Assembly: GCA_044508835.1 (NCBI GenBank)
Contig: JBIQHD010000002.1
Coordinates: 124,001-188,000 of the forward strand
DNA from: JAKFDI01 sp044508835
GTDB taxonomy: Bacteria > Pseudomonadota > Gammaproteobacteria > Burkholderiales > Burkholderiaceae_C
DNA: 64,000 nucleotides
Direction of reading: 5' to 3'
Shown here: piece by piece, positions 17,755-25,989 of the stretch
Layout of the letters: every line of letters begins with the position of its first letter
How positions within the stretch are numbered: the stretch's first letter is position 1
Program-made: the position numbers and the translations under genes
Notes under the pieces: model-generated
What the model was told of the DNA's origin: nothing
Database searches by the model: none
The model's input: only the letters and a program-made list of their open reading frames with translations

Positions 17755-17915
17755 ACCCGTTCGGGCTGAACCTGTCGAAGCCGCGGCGACCACCGCACCG
17801 TTCGGGCTGAGCTTGTCGAAGCCCCCGCTGCAGGGCCACGAGCCCTTCGACAAGCTCAGGCCCTTCGACAGGCTCAGGACAATCGGGCCCTTCGACAAGC
17901 TCAGGGCGAACGGCC
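17755..17915. repeat. Cluster of five palindrome-half repeats (TTCGGGCTGAGCTTGTCGAAG family)
   Basis: Five related units lie between pntAA and pntAB. Two are in one orientation, at 17760-17782 (with variant ACCTG) and 17801-17823. Three are in the other, near 17842-17860, 17861-17880 and 17888-17913, reading CCCTTCGACAAGCTCAGG. This core is a widespread intergenic repeat of Burkholderiales genomes. Opposed copies can pair as long stems and may act on mRNA stability or as a partial terminator inside the operon. It is not a CRISPR array: spacing and orientation are irregular. Confidence 0.85.
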
Positions 17916-17977
17916 CACAGGGTCCGACAAAGGAAGAACGCGCCCAGCCGCCACGACCAGACCAGGAGAAACCAGAC

Positions 17978-18295
17978 ATGGATGCCGTATCCCCCACCCT
18001 CATCAACCTCATCATCTTCGTGCTGGCGATCTACGTCGGCTACCACGTCGTGTGGACGGTCACGCCGGCGCTGCACACGCCGCTGATGGCCGTGACCAAC
18101 GCCATCTCGGCCATCGTCATCGTCGGCGCCATGCTGGCCGCCGCGCTCACTGAAACCACGCTCGGCAAGAGCATGGGCGTGCTCGCCGTGGCGCTGGCCG
18201 CGGTGAACGTGTTCGGCGGCTTCCTCGTCACGCGGCGCATGCTCGAGATGTTCAAGAAGAAGGACAAGAAGGCTGCCAAGGGAGGCGCGCAATGA
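17978..18295 (+). CDS. pntAB: NAD(P) transhydrogenase subunit alpha part 2 (membrane)
   Basis: Small membrane subunit of transhydrogenase, part of the proton channel domain II. The 105-residue protein has three hydrophobic helices, near residues 8-28, 35-55 and 60-85, and a basic tail (KKKDKKAAKGG). AGGAGA at about 17964 lies before the ATG at 17978. The last four bases (ATGA) overlap the pntB start at 18292, so pntAB and pntB are coupled. Length and position between pntAA and pntB match the family. Confidence 0.95.
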   Translation: MDAVSPTLINLIIFVLAIYVGYHVVWTVTPALHTPLMAVTNAISAIVIVGAMLAAALTETTLGKSMGVLAVALAAVNVFGGFLVTRRMLEMFKKKDKKAAKGGAQ

Positions 18296-19725
18296 GCATG
18301 AACCTCGTCACGCTGCTGTACCTGGTCGCCAGCGTGTGCTTCATCCAGGCCCTGAAGGGCCTGAGCCACCCCACGACCTCGATCCGCGGCAACGTCTTCG
18401 GCATGACCGGCATGGCGATCGCGGTGTTCACCACCGCGGCGCTGATCTGGAAGCTGGCCGGCGCGGGCGGCGCGGCGGCCATCGGCATGGGCTGGGTGGT
18501 GTTCGGCCTGCTGGTCGGCGGCACCGCCGGCACCATCATGGCCAAACGGGTCGAGATGACCAAGATGCCGGAGCTCGTGGCCTTCATGCACAGCATGATC
18601 GGCCTGGCCGCGGTGTTCATCGCCATCGCGGCGGTGGCCGAGCCCTGGGCCTTCGGTATCGTCGCGCACGGCGAGCCCATCCCCACCGGCAATCGGCTCG
18701 AGCTCTTCCTCGGTGCGGCCATCGGCGCCATCACCTTCAGCGGCTCGGTCATCGCCTTCGGCAAGCTGTCGGGCAAGTACAAGTTCCGCCTGTTCCAGGG
18801 TGCGCCGGTGCAGTTCGCCGGCCAGCACCTGCTGAACCTGGTGCTGGGCCTGGCGACCATCGGCCTCGGCCTCTACTTCATGGCCACCGAAAGCTGGCCG
18901 GCGTTCTTCGCGATGCTGGCGCTGAGCTTCGTGCTGGGCGTGCTCATCATCATCCCGATCGGCGGCGCCGACATGCCGGTGGTGGTGTCCATGCTCAACA
19001 GCTACTCGGGCTGGGCGGCGGCGGGCATCGGCTTCTCGCTCAACAACAGCATGCTGATCATTGCCGGCTCGCTGGTGGGCAGCTCGGGCGCGATCCTGAG
19101 CTACATCATGTGCAAGGCGATGAACCGCTCGTTCTTCAACGTGATCCTCGGCGGCTTCGGCGGCGAGACCACGGCGGCGGCGGGCGGCGCGCAGCAGCAG
19201 CGCAATGTCAAGAGCGGCAGCGCCGACGACGCCGCCTTCATCCTCGGCAACGCCGAGACGGTGGTCATCGTGCCGGGCTACGGCCTGGCGGTGGCGCGCG
19301 CGCAGCACGCGGTGAAGGAACTGGCCGAGAAGCTCACGCACAAGGGCGTGACGGTGAAGTACGCCATCCACCCGGTGGCCGGCCGCATGCCGGGCCACAT
19401 GAACGTGCTGCTGGCCGAGGCCGAGGTGCCCTACGACCAGGTGTTCGAGATGGAGGACATCAACGGCGAGTTCGGCCAGGCCGACGTGGCCATCATCCTC
19501 GGCGCCAACGACGTGGTGAACCCCGCCGCGCTGCAGAAGGGCAGCCCGATCTACGGCATGCCCATCCTCGAGGCCTACAAGGCCAAGACCGTGATCGTCA
19601 ACAAGCGCTCGATGGCCGCGGGCTACGCCGGCCTCGACAACGAGCTCTTCTACATGGACAAGACCATGATGGTGTTCGGCGACGCCAAGAAGGTGGTGGA
19701 GGACATGGTGAAGGCGGTGGAATAG
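18292..19725 (+). CDS. pntB: NAD(P) transhydrogenase subunit beta
   Basis: Membrane subunit with the NADP(H)-binding domain III. The 477-residue protein has about nine transmembrane helices over residues 1-270. It then has the domain III Rossmann-like core: VVIVPGYGLAVARAQHAVKE near 323-342, HPVAGRMPGHMNVLLAEA near 362-380, and DVAIILGANDVVNPAA near the C-terminus. The start ATG overlaps the pntAB stop by four bases. A strong terminator hairpin follows the gene. Confidence 0.97.
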   Translation: MSMNLVTLLYLVASVCFIQALKGLSHPTTSIRGNVFGMTGMAIAVFTTAALIWKLAGAGGAAAIGMGWVVFGLLVGGTAGTIMAKRVEMTKMPELVAFMHSMIGLAAVFIAIAAVAEPWAFGIVAHGEPIPTGNRLELFLGAAIGAITFSGSVIAFGKLSGKYKFRLFQGAPVQFAGQHLLNLVLGLATIGLGLYFMATESWPAFFAMLALSFVLGVLIIIPIGGADMPVVVSMLNSYSGWAAAGIGFSLNNSMLIIAGSLVGSSGAILSYIMCKAMNRSFFNVILGGFGGETTAAAGGAQQQRNVKSGSADDAAFILGNAETVVIVPGYGLAVARAQHAVKELAEKLTHKGVTVKYAIHPVAGRMPGHMNVLLAEAEVPYDQVFEMEDINGEFGQADVAIILGANDVVNPAALQKGSPIYGMPILEAYKAKTVIVNKRSMAAGYAGLDNELFYMDKTMMVFGDAKKVVEDMVKAVE

Positions 19726-19749
19726 CGCCTCCCCCGCACGACGCGCACG

Positions 19750-19777
19750 AAGGCCGGCCATGCCGGCCTTTTTGTTT
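19750..19777 (+). terminator. Rho-independent terminator of the pnt operon
   Basis: Arms AAGGCCGGC (19750-19758) and GCCGGCCTT (19762-19770) are a perfect 9-bp stem with the 3-base loop CAT, followed by TTTGTTT. It lies 24 bases after the pntB stop. Confidence 0.88.
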
Positions 19778-19794
19778 GACAAGGCGGGCCTTCA

Positions 19795-19869
19795 CCCTCG
19801 ATTGATAAAATTGTTGTGCTTATTCTTTAATAATGACAATCTTCGATTTCCCCAATTAAAAAAACGCCG
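19795..19869 (+). promoter_or_regulatory. AT-rich leader before the Fic gene (candidate promoter)
   Basis: This short stretch is strongly AT-rich against a very GC-rich background. TTGATA at 19803-19808 and TTAATA at 19827-19832, 18 bases apart, form a plausible -35/-10 pair. The stretch continues with CCAATTAAAAAAACG before the Fic start codon. The composition shift is typical of an acquired gene or a bent promoter. The hexamers are weak evidence on their own. Confidence 0.45.
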
Positions 19870-21069
19870 ATGGCTATCCCCGCTCGCGCCGGCCGATACA
19901 TCCAGCAGTCGACCGGCTACAAGGCCTTCGTTCCGGCGCCGCTGCCGCCGCAGCCTCCGATCGCCTACGGCGGCGAGTTGCAGACCTTGCTGTCCACCGC
20001 CGATCGCGACCTGGCGCGGCTCGATGCCATCGCCTCGCTGCTGCCCAACCCGGACCTGTTCGTGGCGATGTACGTGCGCCACGAGGCCGTGCTGTCGTCG
20101 CAGATCGAAGGCACGCAAAGCACCCTGGAAGACGTGCTGGCCTACGAAGCGGATGCCGCGGCGGACGACACGCCCAAGGACGTCGAAGAGGTCGTGAACT
20201 ACGTGCGTGCCATGAACCATGGGCTCGAGCGCCTGCCCGAGCTGCCGTTGTCGCTGCGGCTGCTGCGCGAGATCCACGCCGAGCTCATGCGCGGCGTGCG
20301 TGGCGGCGACAAGTCGCCGGGCGAGTTCCGCAGCTCGCAGAACTGGATCGGCGCACGCAACAGCAGCCTGGCCAGCGCCGCATTCGTTCCGCCGCCGCCC
20401 CACGAGCTGATGAACACGCTCGGCGCGCTCGAGAAGTTCCTGCACGACAGCCGGCACACGGTGCCGCTGCTGGTGCGTTGCGGCCTGGCCCACGCGCAGT
20501 TCGAGACCATCCACCCGTTCCTCGACGGCAACGGCCGCGTCGGGCGCCTGCTCATCACCCTGATGCTGTGCGAGGACGGCGCCTTGTCTCGCCCGCTGCT
20601 GTACCTGTCGCTCTTCCTGAAGGCGCACCGCGCCGAGTACTACGACCGGCTCACCGCCATCCGCCATCACGGCCATTGGGAGCCGTGGCTGGCGTTCTTC
20701 CTGCGCGGTGTCGGCGCCACCGCGCGCGTGGCCACGCAGACGGCGCGAGACATCGTGGCGCTGCGCGACGCGCACCGCGGCGCCGTGGTGAAGAACGCCA
20801 AGGCGCTGGTGCTGCTCGACGCGCTCTACCGGCAGCCCACGGTGTCGGTCAACAAGGTGGCGCAGCTGCTGGCCTGCACCTTCCCGACCGCGGCCAAGCT
20901 CGTGCGCGACTTCGAGGCGCGGGGCTGGTTGCATGAAGTGACCGGCCACGAGCGCAATCGCCTGTGGCGCTATCAGCCCTATCTCGACCTCTTCCATCGC
21001 GACACGCTCGACGCGCTGGCCGGCGCTCCGGTGGTGACGCCCCTGGTGACCGGCGCCGACCCCGCCTGA
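19870..21069 (+). CDS. Fic family protein (AMP-transferase, class II)
   Basis: Fic proteins transfer AMP, or other nucleotide pieces, to hydroxyl groups of target proteins. This 399-residue protein has the N-terminal helical domain, then the core motif HPFLDGNGRVGRLL near residue 215, matching HPFx(D/E)GNGRxxR with an intact catalytic His. An inhibitory helix motif S-x-x-x-E-G occurs at residues 76-81 (S76..E80-G81) on the N-terminal side, which defines self-inhibited class II Fic enzymes. The C-terminal part from about 300 is a winged-helix-like region (VSVNKVAQLLACTFPTAAKLV) that may bind DNA. It starts at ATG 19870. It stands alone, with an AT-rich leader. No antitoxin partner gene is adjacent. 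Confidence 0.92.
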   Translation: MAIPARAGRYIQQSTGYKAFVPAPLPPQPPIAYGGELQTLLSTADRDLARLDAIASLLPNPDLFVAMYVRHEAVLSSQIEGTQSTLEDVLAYEADAAADDTPKDVEEVVNYVRAMNHGLERLPELPLSLRLLREIHAELMRGVRGGDKSPGEFRSSQNWIGARNSSLASAAFVPPPPHELMNTLGALEKFLHDSRHTVPLLVRCGLAHAQFETIHPFLDGNGRVGRLLITLMLCEDGALSRPLLYLSLFLKAHRAEYYDRLTAIRHHGHWEPWLAFFLRGVGATARVATQTARDIVALRDAHRGAVVKNAKALVLLDALYRQPTVSVNKVAQLLACTFPTAAKLVRDFEARGWLHEVTGHERNRLWRYQPYLDLFHRDTLDALAGAPVVTPLVTGADPA

Positions 21070-21101
21070 GCGCAGCGCTGCGTGGACGGGCCCCGTCTCG
21101 C

Positions 21102-22193
21102 TCAGGCCAGCACCGTCCGGTCGCGCCCGCCCGTCTTGGCGCGGTACATCGCCTGGTCGGCGCGCTCGGTCGTCGCTTCGATGGCCTCGCCCGGGATCAC
21201 CGCGGTGAGGCCGGCGGAGAAGGTGATGCGCTCGTCGTCCGGCAGCCCGTCGATCCGCTCGCCGCGCAGGCGCTCGTGCAGCCGCGCGAGCGCCTGCACG
21301 GCCTGGTCGGGCGGCGTGTCGGGGAACATCACGAGGAATTCCTCGCCGCCCCAGCGGCACAGCAGGTCGCTCGCGCGCAGCGACTCGGTGGCGGCGCGCG
21401 CGAAGCGCTGCAGCACCAGGTCGCCGGCGTGGTGGCCCCAGGTGTCGTTGATGCGCTTGAAGAGGTCGATGTCGAGCAGCGCCACGCACAGCGGCGCGTG
21501 GCTGCGCGCCTGCTGGCGGCACTGGATCGCCATCAGCTCCGTCATGTGGCGGCGGTTGTGGATCTGCGTGAGCTCGTCGCGCGTGGCGAGCAGCCGCAGC
21601 TGCTCCATGGCGTGCTTGAGCTCGCGCGCCTGCCGGCCGAGCTGCGCCCGCAGGCCGCTCAGCTGCGCCGACAGCCGCGAGATCACGGTCAGGGCCACGG
21701 CCGCGAACAGGAAGTGCACGGTCTCCACCGCCGGCGGATAGCCCGCGGGGTCGGCCTGCGAGCGCCACAGCATCACGAGGCCGAGGCCGGCCAGCGTGCC
21801 GAGCGTCATCCAGCGCGCCTGTGCCGCGCGCAGCGAGAACGCGCCGTAGACGACGCTGCTCAGGATGATCATCAGGATCGCGCCGCGCGCCGCGCCGGTG
21901 ATGGCATACGACCACAGGCCGAACACCACGCCGAGCACCAGCTGCATCAGCGTGAGCGGCGCGTCGCCGATGCGCAGGCACCAGCCGCTGCGGTAGACCG
22001 CGTAGAAGCAGGCCGACGAGCCGACCATGGCGGCGATCAGCAGGTTCGACTCGCGCAGGTCCATCAGGCCCAGGCTCACCTGCAGCGACTGGATGAGGCT
22101 GTAGAGCACGTAGCTGAGCGCGCCCACGGCCCAGATGCCGATGCGCGTGCGCTGTGCGGGATCGTCTGACAGAAGCAGGGAACGGACGGACAC
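21102..22193 (-). CDS. Diguanylate cyclase, membrane sensor with GGDEF domain
   Basis: Makes cyclic di-GMP from two GTP. The 363-residue protein has about six hydrophobic helices over residues 20-185, a short coiled coil (LRAQLGRQARELKHAMEQL), then a full GGDEF domain. DELTQIHNRRHMTELM opens the domain, DIDLFKRINDTWGHHAGD binds nucleotide and metal, and the active loop is WGGEEF, a functional variant. RASD stands five residues before it, the position of the product-inhibition I-site, so feedback control is likely. No EAL domain is present. It diverges from the acyl-CoA ligase gene with about 150 bases between them. Confidence 0.94.
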   Translation of the reverse strand: MSVRSLLLSDDPAQRTRIGIWAVGALSYVLYSLIQSLQVSLGLMDLRESNLLIAAMVGSSACFYAVYRSGWCLRIGDAPLTLMQLVLGVVFGLWSYAITGAARGAILMIILSSVVYGAFSLRAAQARWMTLGTLAGLGLVMLWRSQADPAGYPPAVETVHFLFAAVALTVISRLSAQLSGLRAQLGRQARELKHAMEQLRLLATRDELTQIHNRRHMTELMAIQCRQQARSHAPLCVALLDIDLFKRINDTWGHHAGDLVLQRFARAATESLRASDLLCRWGGEEFLVMFPDTPPDQAVQALARLHERLRGERIDGLPDDERITFSAGLTAVIPGEAIEATTERADQAMYRAKTGGRDRTVLA

Positions 22194-22342
22194 GATGCGG
22201 CGATCGACGGCTGGGACTCGGGCTGTCGACGTACTTATCGGCGCGATGCGCCGCGGGCTTGAGGCGCGGCCCTAGTCGAAACACCCTAGCGACCCCTGCA
22301 CGGCCATACGTGAAAATCCGTAGATCGACCGTGGAGCCCACA

Positions 22343-24010
22343 ATGGAAAAAACCTGGCTGAAACAGTACCCCGCAGGCGTGCCGGCAGAGATCGACGTTG
22401 CCCAATACGCCTCGCTCGTCGCACTGCTGGAGGAGAGCTTTCGCAAGTACCGTGACCTGCCCGCCTACCGCTTCATGGGCAAGGTCGTCACCTTCGCGCA
22501 GGTGGACGACGCCTCGCGCGCCCTCGCGGCCTACCTGCAGTCCCTCGGCCTGGACAAGGGCGACCGCGTCGCCATCATGATGCCCAACGTGCCGCAGTAC
22601 CCGGTGGCCGTGGCGGCGATCCTTCGCGCCGGCTACGTGGTGGTGAACGTGAACCCGCTGTACACGCCGCGCGAGCTCGAGCACCAGCTGAAGGACTCGG
22701 GCGCCAAGGCCATCCTGATGGTCGAGAACTTCGCCGCCGTGCTGCAGCAGGTGAAGGCGGCGGTGCCGACGAAGCACGTCGTCCTCACCGCGCTCGGCGA
22801 CATGCTGGGCTTCCCGAAGTCGCTCATCGTCAACTACGTGGTGCGCAAGGTGAAGAAGATGGTGCCGGCCTACGAGCTGCCCGGCGCCGTGCGCTTCAAC
22901 GACGCGCTCGCGCGCGGGCGCGGCATGACGCTCAAGGCCGCGCAGGTCGGGCCCGACGACATCGCCGTGCTGCAGTACACCGGCGGCACCACCGGCGTGA
23001 GCAAGGGCGCGGTGCTGCTGCATCGCAACCTCGTCGCCAACATCCTGCAGTCCGAGGCCTGGTACCAGCCGGCGCTGAAGAAGATCCCGCCGGGCGAGCA
23101 GGTCGTGACGGTGTGCGCGCTGCCGCTCTATCACATCTTCGGCTTCAACACGAACATGATGCTCGGCATGCGCATGGGCGGCTGCAACATCCTGATCGTC
23201 AACCCGCGCGACCTGCCGGCGGTGTTCAAGGACCTGTCCTCGATCAAGTTCCACAGTTTCCCCGCGGTGAACACGCTGTTCAACGCGATGGCGCACCATC
23301 CGCAGATGAGCACCGTCGACTGGAGCAGCCTCGTCATCTCGGTGGGCGGCGGCATGGCGGTGCAGAGCGCCACCGCCAAGCTCTGGCTCGAGAAGACGGG
23401 CTGCCCCATCGTCGAGGGCTACGGCCTGTCCGAGACCTCGCCCTCGGCCTCGTGCAACCCGGTGGACAGCACCGCGTTCAGCGGCAACATCGGCCTGCCC
23501 ATGCCCAACACCGAGATCAAGCTGATCGACGACGACGGCAACGAGGTGCCGGTCGGCACGCCGGGCGAGATCGCCATCCGCGGGCCGCAGGTGATGGCCG
23601 GCTACTGGCAGCGCCCCGACGAGACCGCCAAGGTGATGACGGCCGACGGCTTCTTCCGCAGCGGCGACGTGGGCATCGTCGACGAGCGCGGCTACTTCCG
23701 CATCGTCGACCGCAAGAAGGACATGATCCTCGTCAGCGGCTTCAACGTGTACCCGAACGAGGTCGAGGACGTGGTCGGCCAGATGCCCGGCATCCTCGAA
23801 TGCGCGGCCATCGGCGTGCCCGACGAGAAGTCGGGCGAGGTGGTGAAGCTGGTGTGCGTCAAGAGCGACCCGAGCGTCACCGAGGCGCAGGTCCGCGCCT
23901 ACTGCGAGGCGAACCTCACCGGCTACAAGCGTCCGCGCGTGGTCGAGTTCCGCGCCGACCTGCCCAAGACGGCGGTGGGCAAGGTGCTGCGCCGCGAGCT
24001 CCGTAACTAG
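22343..24010 (+). CDS. fadD: Long-chain fatty-acid-CoA ligase (AMP-forming)
   Basis: Activates fatty acids to acyl-CoA for beta-oxidation or lipid synthesis. The 555-residue protein starts MEKTWLKQYPAGVPAEID and holds the AMP-binding motif QYTGGTTGVSKGAVLLH near residue 212, VEGYGLSETSPSAS near 360, the hinge segment FRSGDVGIVDERGYF with VDRKKDMILVSGFNVYP, and the catalytic-Lys motif KTAVGKVLRREL at the end. Sequence and length resemble FadD rather than acetyl-CoA synthetase. The gene symbol is given from family resemblance. The stop at 24008-24010 directly precedes the structured repeat element. Confidence 0.93.
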   Translation: MEKTWLKQYPAGVPAEIDVAQYASLVALLEESFRKYRDLPAYRFMGKVVTFAQVDDASRALAAYLQSLGLDKGDRVAIMMPNVPQYPVAVAAILRAGYVVVNVNPLYTPRELEHQLKDSGAKAILMVENFAAVLQQVKAAVPTKHVVLTALGDMLGFPKSLIVNYVVRKVKKMVPAYELPGAVRFNDALARGRGMTLKAAQVGPDDIAVLQYTGGTTGVSKGAVLLHRNLVANILQSEAWYQPALKKIPPGEQVVTVCALPLYHIFGFNTNMMLGMRMGGCNILIVNPRDLPAVFKDLSSIKFHSFPAVNTLFNAMAHHPQMSTVDWSSLVISVGGGMAVQSATAKLWLEKTGCPIVEGYGLSETSPSASCNPVDSTAFSGNIGLPMPNTEIKLIDDDGNEVPVGTPGEIAIRGPQVMAGYWQRPDETAKVMTADGFFRSGDVGIVDERGYFRIVDRKKDMILVSGFNVYPNEVEDVVGQMPGILECAAIGVPDEKSGEVVKLVCVKSDPSVTEAQVRAYCEANLTGYKRPRVVEFRADLPKTAVGKVLRRELRN

Positions 24011-24012
24011 AT

Positions 24013-24098
24013 GGACCACCCCCTACGCGCTTCGCGCGCCCCCTCAAGGGGGCAGCACCAGCGGACCGGCAAAGCCGGATCCGCGGCGCTCGCTTGAT
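24013..24098 (+). repeat. Structured 3'-end repeat element, copy 1 (after fadD)
   Basis: About 85 bases beginning two bases after the fadD stop. They match 44868-44949 read on the other strand, with most positions identical. Three nested hairpins are visible: GCGC-TTC-GCGC, CCCCCT-CA-AGGGGG, and CGGACCGGC-AAA-GCCGGATCCG. In both copies the element reads in the same direction as the gene it follows. It could be a transcription or mRNA-stability element. There is no long T-run. Confidence 0.8.
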
Positions 24099-24124
24099 CG
24101 GTGGCTGGTGATGCGCGGCGCAGG

Positions 24125-24883
24125 ATGAGCGCCGCCGCGCCGCTGGCGGTCACCAGCGCGCTCCACGACGAGCTGCGCGCGCTGCTGCCGCTGCTCGAAG
24201 CGGCGCACACCGTCGAGCTCGGCGCCCGGCGCTTCCACGTCGGCCGCATCGGCGCGCGGCCGGTGGTGCTGGCGCTGTCGGGCGTCGGCAAGGTGGCCGC
24301 GGCCACCACGGCCGCGCTGCTCATCCAGCACTTCGGCGCCGCCGAGCTGCTGTTCACCGGCGCGGCCGGTGGCCTGCACGGCGACGTGGCGGTGGGCGAC
24401 GTGGTGGTGGCGCGCTCGCTCGTCCAGCACGACATGGACGCCTCGCCGCTGTTTCCGCGCTTCGAGGTGCCGCTCACCGGGCGCTCGCGCTTCGCCGCCG
24501 ACGAGGCGCTGTCGCAGGCCCTGGCCGCCGCCGCCACGCAGTGCCTGGCGCAGGCCGAGGCGCTGATCGGCCGGCATCATCTCGCCGAGTTCGGCATCGC
24601 GCGGCCGCGCCTGCACCAGGGGCTGATCGCCAGCGGCGACCGCTTCGTGGCCTCGGTCCGCGAAAGCCGGGCCTTGCGCGAGCTGCTGCCCGACGCCCTC
24701 GCCGTCGAGATGGAGGGCGCCGCTTTCGCGCAGGTCTGCACCGATTTCGGCCGGCCGTTCGCGGTGCTGCGCTGCATCTCCGACCGCGCCGACGACAGCG
24801 CGAACGTCGATTTCAACCGTTTCATCGCCGAAGTGGCGAGCGTCTACAGCCTGCAGATCGTCACGCGCTGGCTGTATCAGTGA
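24125..24883 (+). CDS. mtnN: 5'-methylthioadenosine/S-adenosylhomocysteine nucleosidase
   Basis: Cleaves methylthioadenosine and S-adenosylhomocysteine to adenine plus the thioribose product, recycling methionine and removing a methyltransferase inhibitor. The 252-residue protein has the nucleoside phosphorylase fold, with LALSGVGKVAAATTAALLI near the start, FTGAAGGLHGDVAVGDVVVA in the middle, the substrate motif AVEMEGAAFAQV and the catalytic Asp in CISDRADDSANVDF near the C-terminus. The ATG at 24125 (MSAAAPLAVTSALHDEL) is used; an in-frame upstream ATG at 24101 would place the start inside the repeat-flanking sequence. Confidence 0.92.
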   Translation: MSAAAPLAVTSALHDELRALLPLLEAAHTVELGARRFHVGRIGARPVVLALSGVGKVAAATTAALLIQHFGAAELLFTGAAGGLHGDVAVGDVVVARSLVQHDMDASPLFPRFEVPLTGRSRFAADEALSQALAAAATQCLAQAEALIGRHHLAEFGIARPRLHQGLIASGDRFVASVRESRALRELLPDALAVEMEGAAFAQVCTDFGRPFAVLRCISDRADDSANVDFNRFIAEVASVYSLQIVTRWLYQ

Positions 24884-25019
24884 GTGCGCACACTGTTTCA
24901 AACGGAAGTGGCAACCCCCTGTTCTTGTATGTCGAGCGCCGTTACAGCCCGGCTTGGCGTGGCCGGGGCGCTGCTGAAAAACACGAGATAAAACAACGAC
25001 TTGGCTCGATTCCGGCAGG

Positions 25020-25036
25020 CTGGCTTGGTTTTCGCT
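25020..25036 (+). promoter_or_regulatory. Candidate sigma-54 promoter of the PEP-CTERM gene
   Basis: CTGGCTTGGTTTTCGCT has the GG-N10-GC spacing of sigma-54 (-24/-12) promoters, with TGGC at -24 and a degenerate TCGCT at -12, 50 bases before the PEP-CTERM start codon. Two further GG-N10-GC candidates lie just upstream (near 24955 and 25000), so the assignment is not unique. PEP-CTERM genes in related bacteria are often under sigma-54/PrsR control, which motivated the search. The match is imperfect. Confidence 0.35.
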
Positions 25037-25085
25037 ATGTCTCATCACCCTGGCCGAGGGGGCCGGGAACAACCAGGGGTGAGAA

Positions 25086-25886
25086 ATGAAACTGAGAGCT
25101 TGGATCGTGGCGCTGTCTGCGCTGCTCGTCGGCACGGCGTCGCACGCTGCCGGCTTTACGAATGGTGGGTTCGAAGACGGCAACCTGAACGGTTGGACCA
25201 TTGGCGGCGGCTCGCGCAGCAGCCAGAACCTCAGCGTCCTGAACCCGAACGACTACCTGCCCGGCGGCACGCGCTACAACGCGAGCATCGCGAACCACTC
25301 TGCCGTGGTGACCCCCGGCCAGGTCGAAGGCGTGTCGGCGGCGCTCGCGGCCCTCATGCCCAACCGCGTCTACAGCGGCGGCTACTCCCTGCGCGTGGAA
25401 GACACCACCACCGGCGGCTATGTCTCCGTGGCGAGCCAGTCGGTCTCGAACTACACCGAAGCCAACATCTTCTTCGCCTGGCTGGCCGTGCTCGAAAACG
25501 GCGGCCATTCGGCCGAGCAGTCGGCGGCGATGGTCATCAACCTGCGTGACGACACGACCGGGACCGACCTGATCACGCGCGTCTACAACGCGGTGGGCAC
25601 CGGCGGTGGCGTCGATTCGCGCTTCAACCAGCTCGGCAGCTACTTCTACACGCCGCAATGGCAGATCGAGCAGCTCGCCATCGACGCCAGCCTCTCGGGC
25701 CACGACTTCACGCTGACCGTGCTGGCCAGCGATTGCGCCCCGACGGCCCACGAAGGCTTCATCTACCTCGACGGCTTCGGCTCGGTGACGCCGCCGTCGC
25801 AAGTGCCCGAGCCCTCCAGCATGCTGCTGGCCGGCGTCGCGCTGATGGGCTTGGTCGGCGTGAGCCGCCGCCGCATCCGGCGCTAA
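25086..25886 (+). CDS. PEP-CTERM sorting domain protein
   Basis: A 266-residue exported protein. It has a signal peptide at residues 1-22 (MKLRAWIVALSALLVGTASHA), a beta-rich passenger starting AGFTNGGFEDGNLNGWTIGGG, and a C-terminal sorting signal: VPEPSS, a hydrophobic helix (MLLAGVALMGLVGV) and a basic end (SRRRIRR). This tripartite tail is recognised by exosortase (EpsH/XrtA type), which processes proteins for the exopolysaccharide-rich matrix. The passenger is not recognised further. No exosortase gene is in the window. The gene is followed by a terminator and then by the PrsT-like gene. Confidence 0.93.
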   Translation: MKLRAWIVALSALLVGTASHAAGFTNGGFEDGNLNGWTIGGGSRSSQNLSVLNPNDYLPGGTRYNASIANHSAVVTPGQVEGVSAALAALMPNRVYSGGYSLRVEDTTTGGYVSVASQSVSNYTEANIFFAWLAVLENGGHSAEQSAAMVINLRDDTTGTDLITRVYNAVGTGGGVDSRFNQLGSYFYTPQWQIEQLAIDASLSGHDFTLTVLASDCAPTAHEGFIYLDGFGSVTPPSQVPEPSSMLLAGVALMGLVGVSRRRIRR

Positions 25887-25903
25887 GCTCGCGACTCCAC
25901 GAG

Positions 25904-25932
25904 AAGGGCCGGCTCGCTGGCCCTTTTTTTGT
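25904..25932 (+). terminator. Rho-independent terminator after the PEP-CTERM gene
   Basis: Arms AAGGGCC (25904-25910) and GGCCCTT (25919-25925) with an 8-base loop are followed by a run of T residues (TTTTTGTTT). It lies 18 bases after the stop codon, so most transcripts of the PEP-CTERM gene probably end here and PrsT needs its own promoter or readthrough. Confidence 0.88.
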
Positions 25933-25989
25933 TTCCGCCCGCCGCCTGCCGGCGGCGGTGCACGACAACCACTTCGCACGGTACGCACG

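Noticed and set aside
17755..17915. Possible CRISPR array between pntAA and pntAB
   Set aside because: The units are irregularly spaced, occur in both orientations, differ in length, and match a common intergenic repeat. No cas genes are near.
24011..24124. Short peptide gene after fadD
   Set aside because: The stretch is the structured repeat element, with no ribosome binding site or conserved frame.
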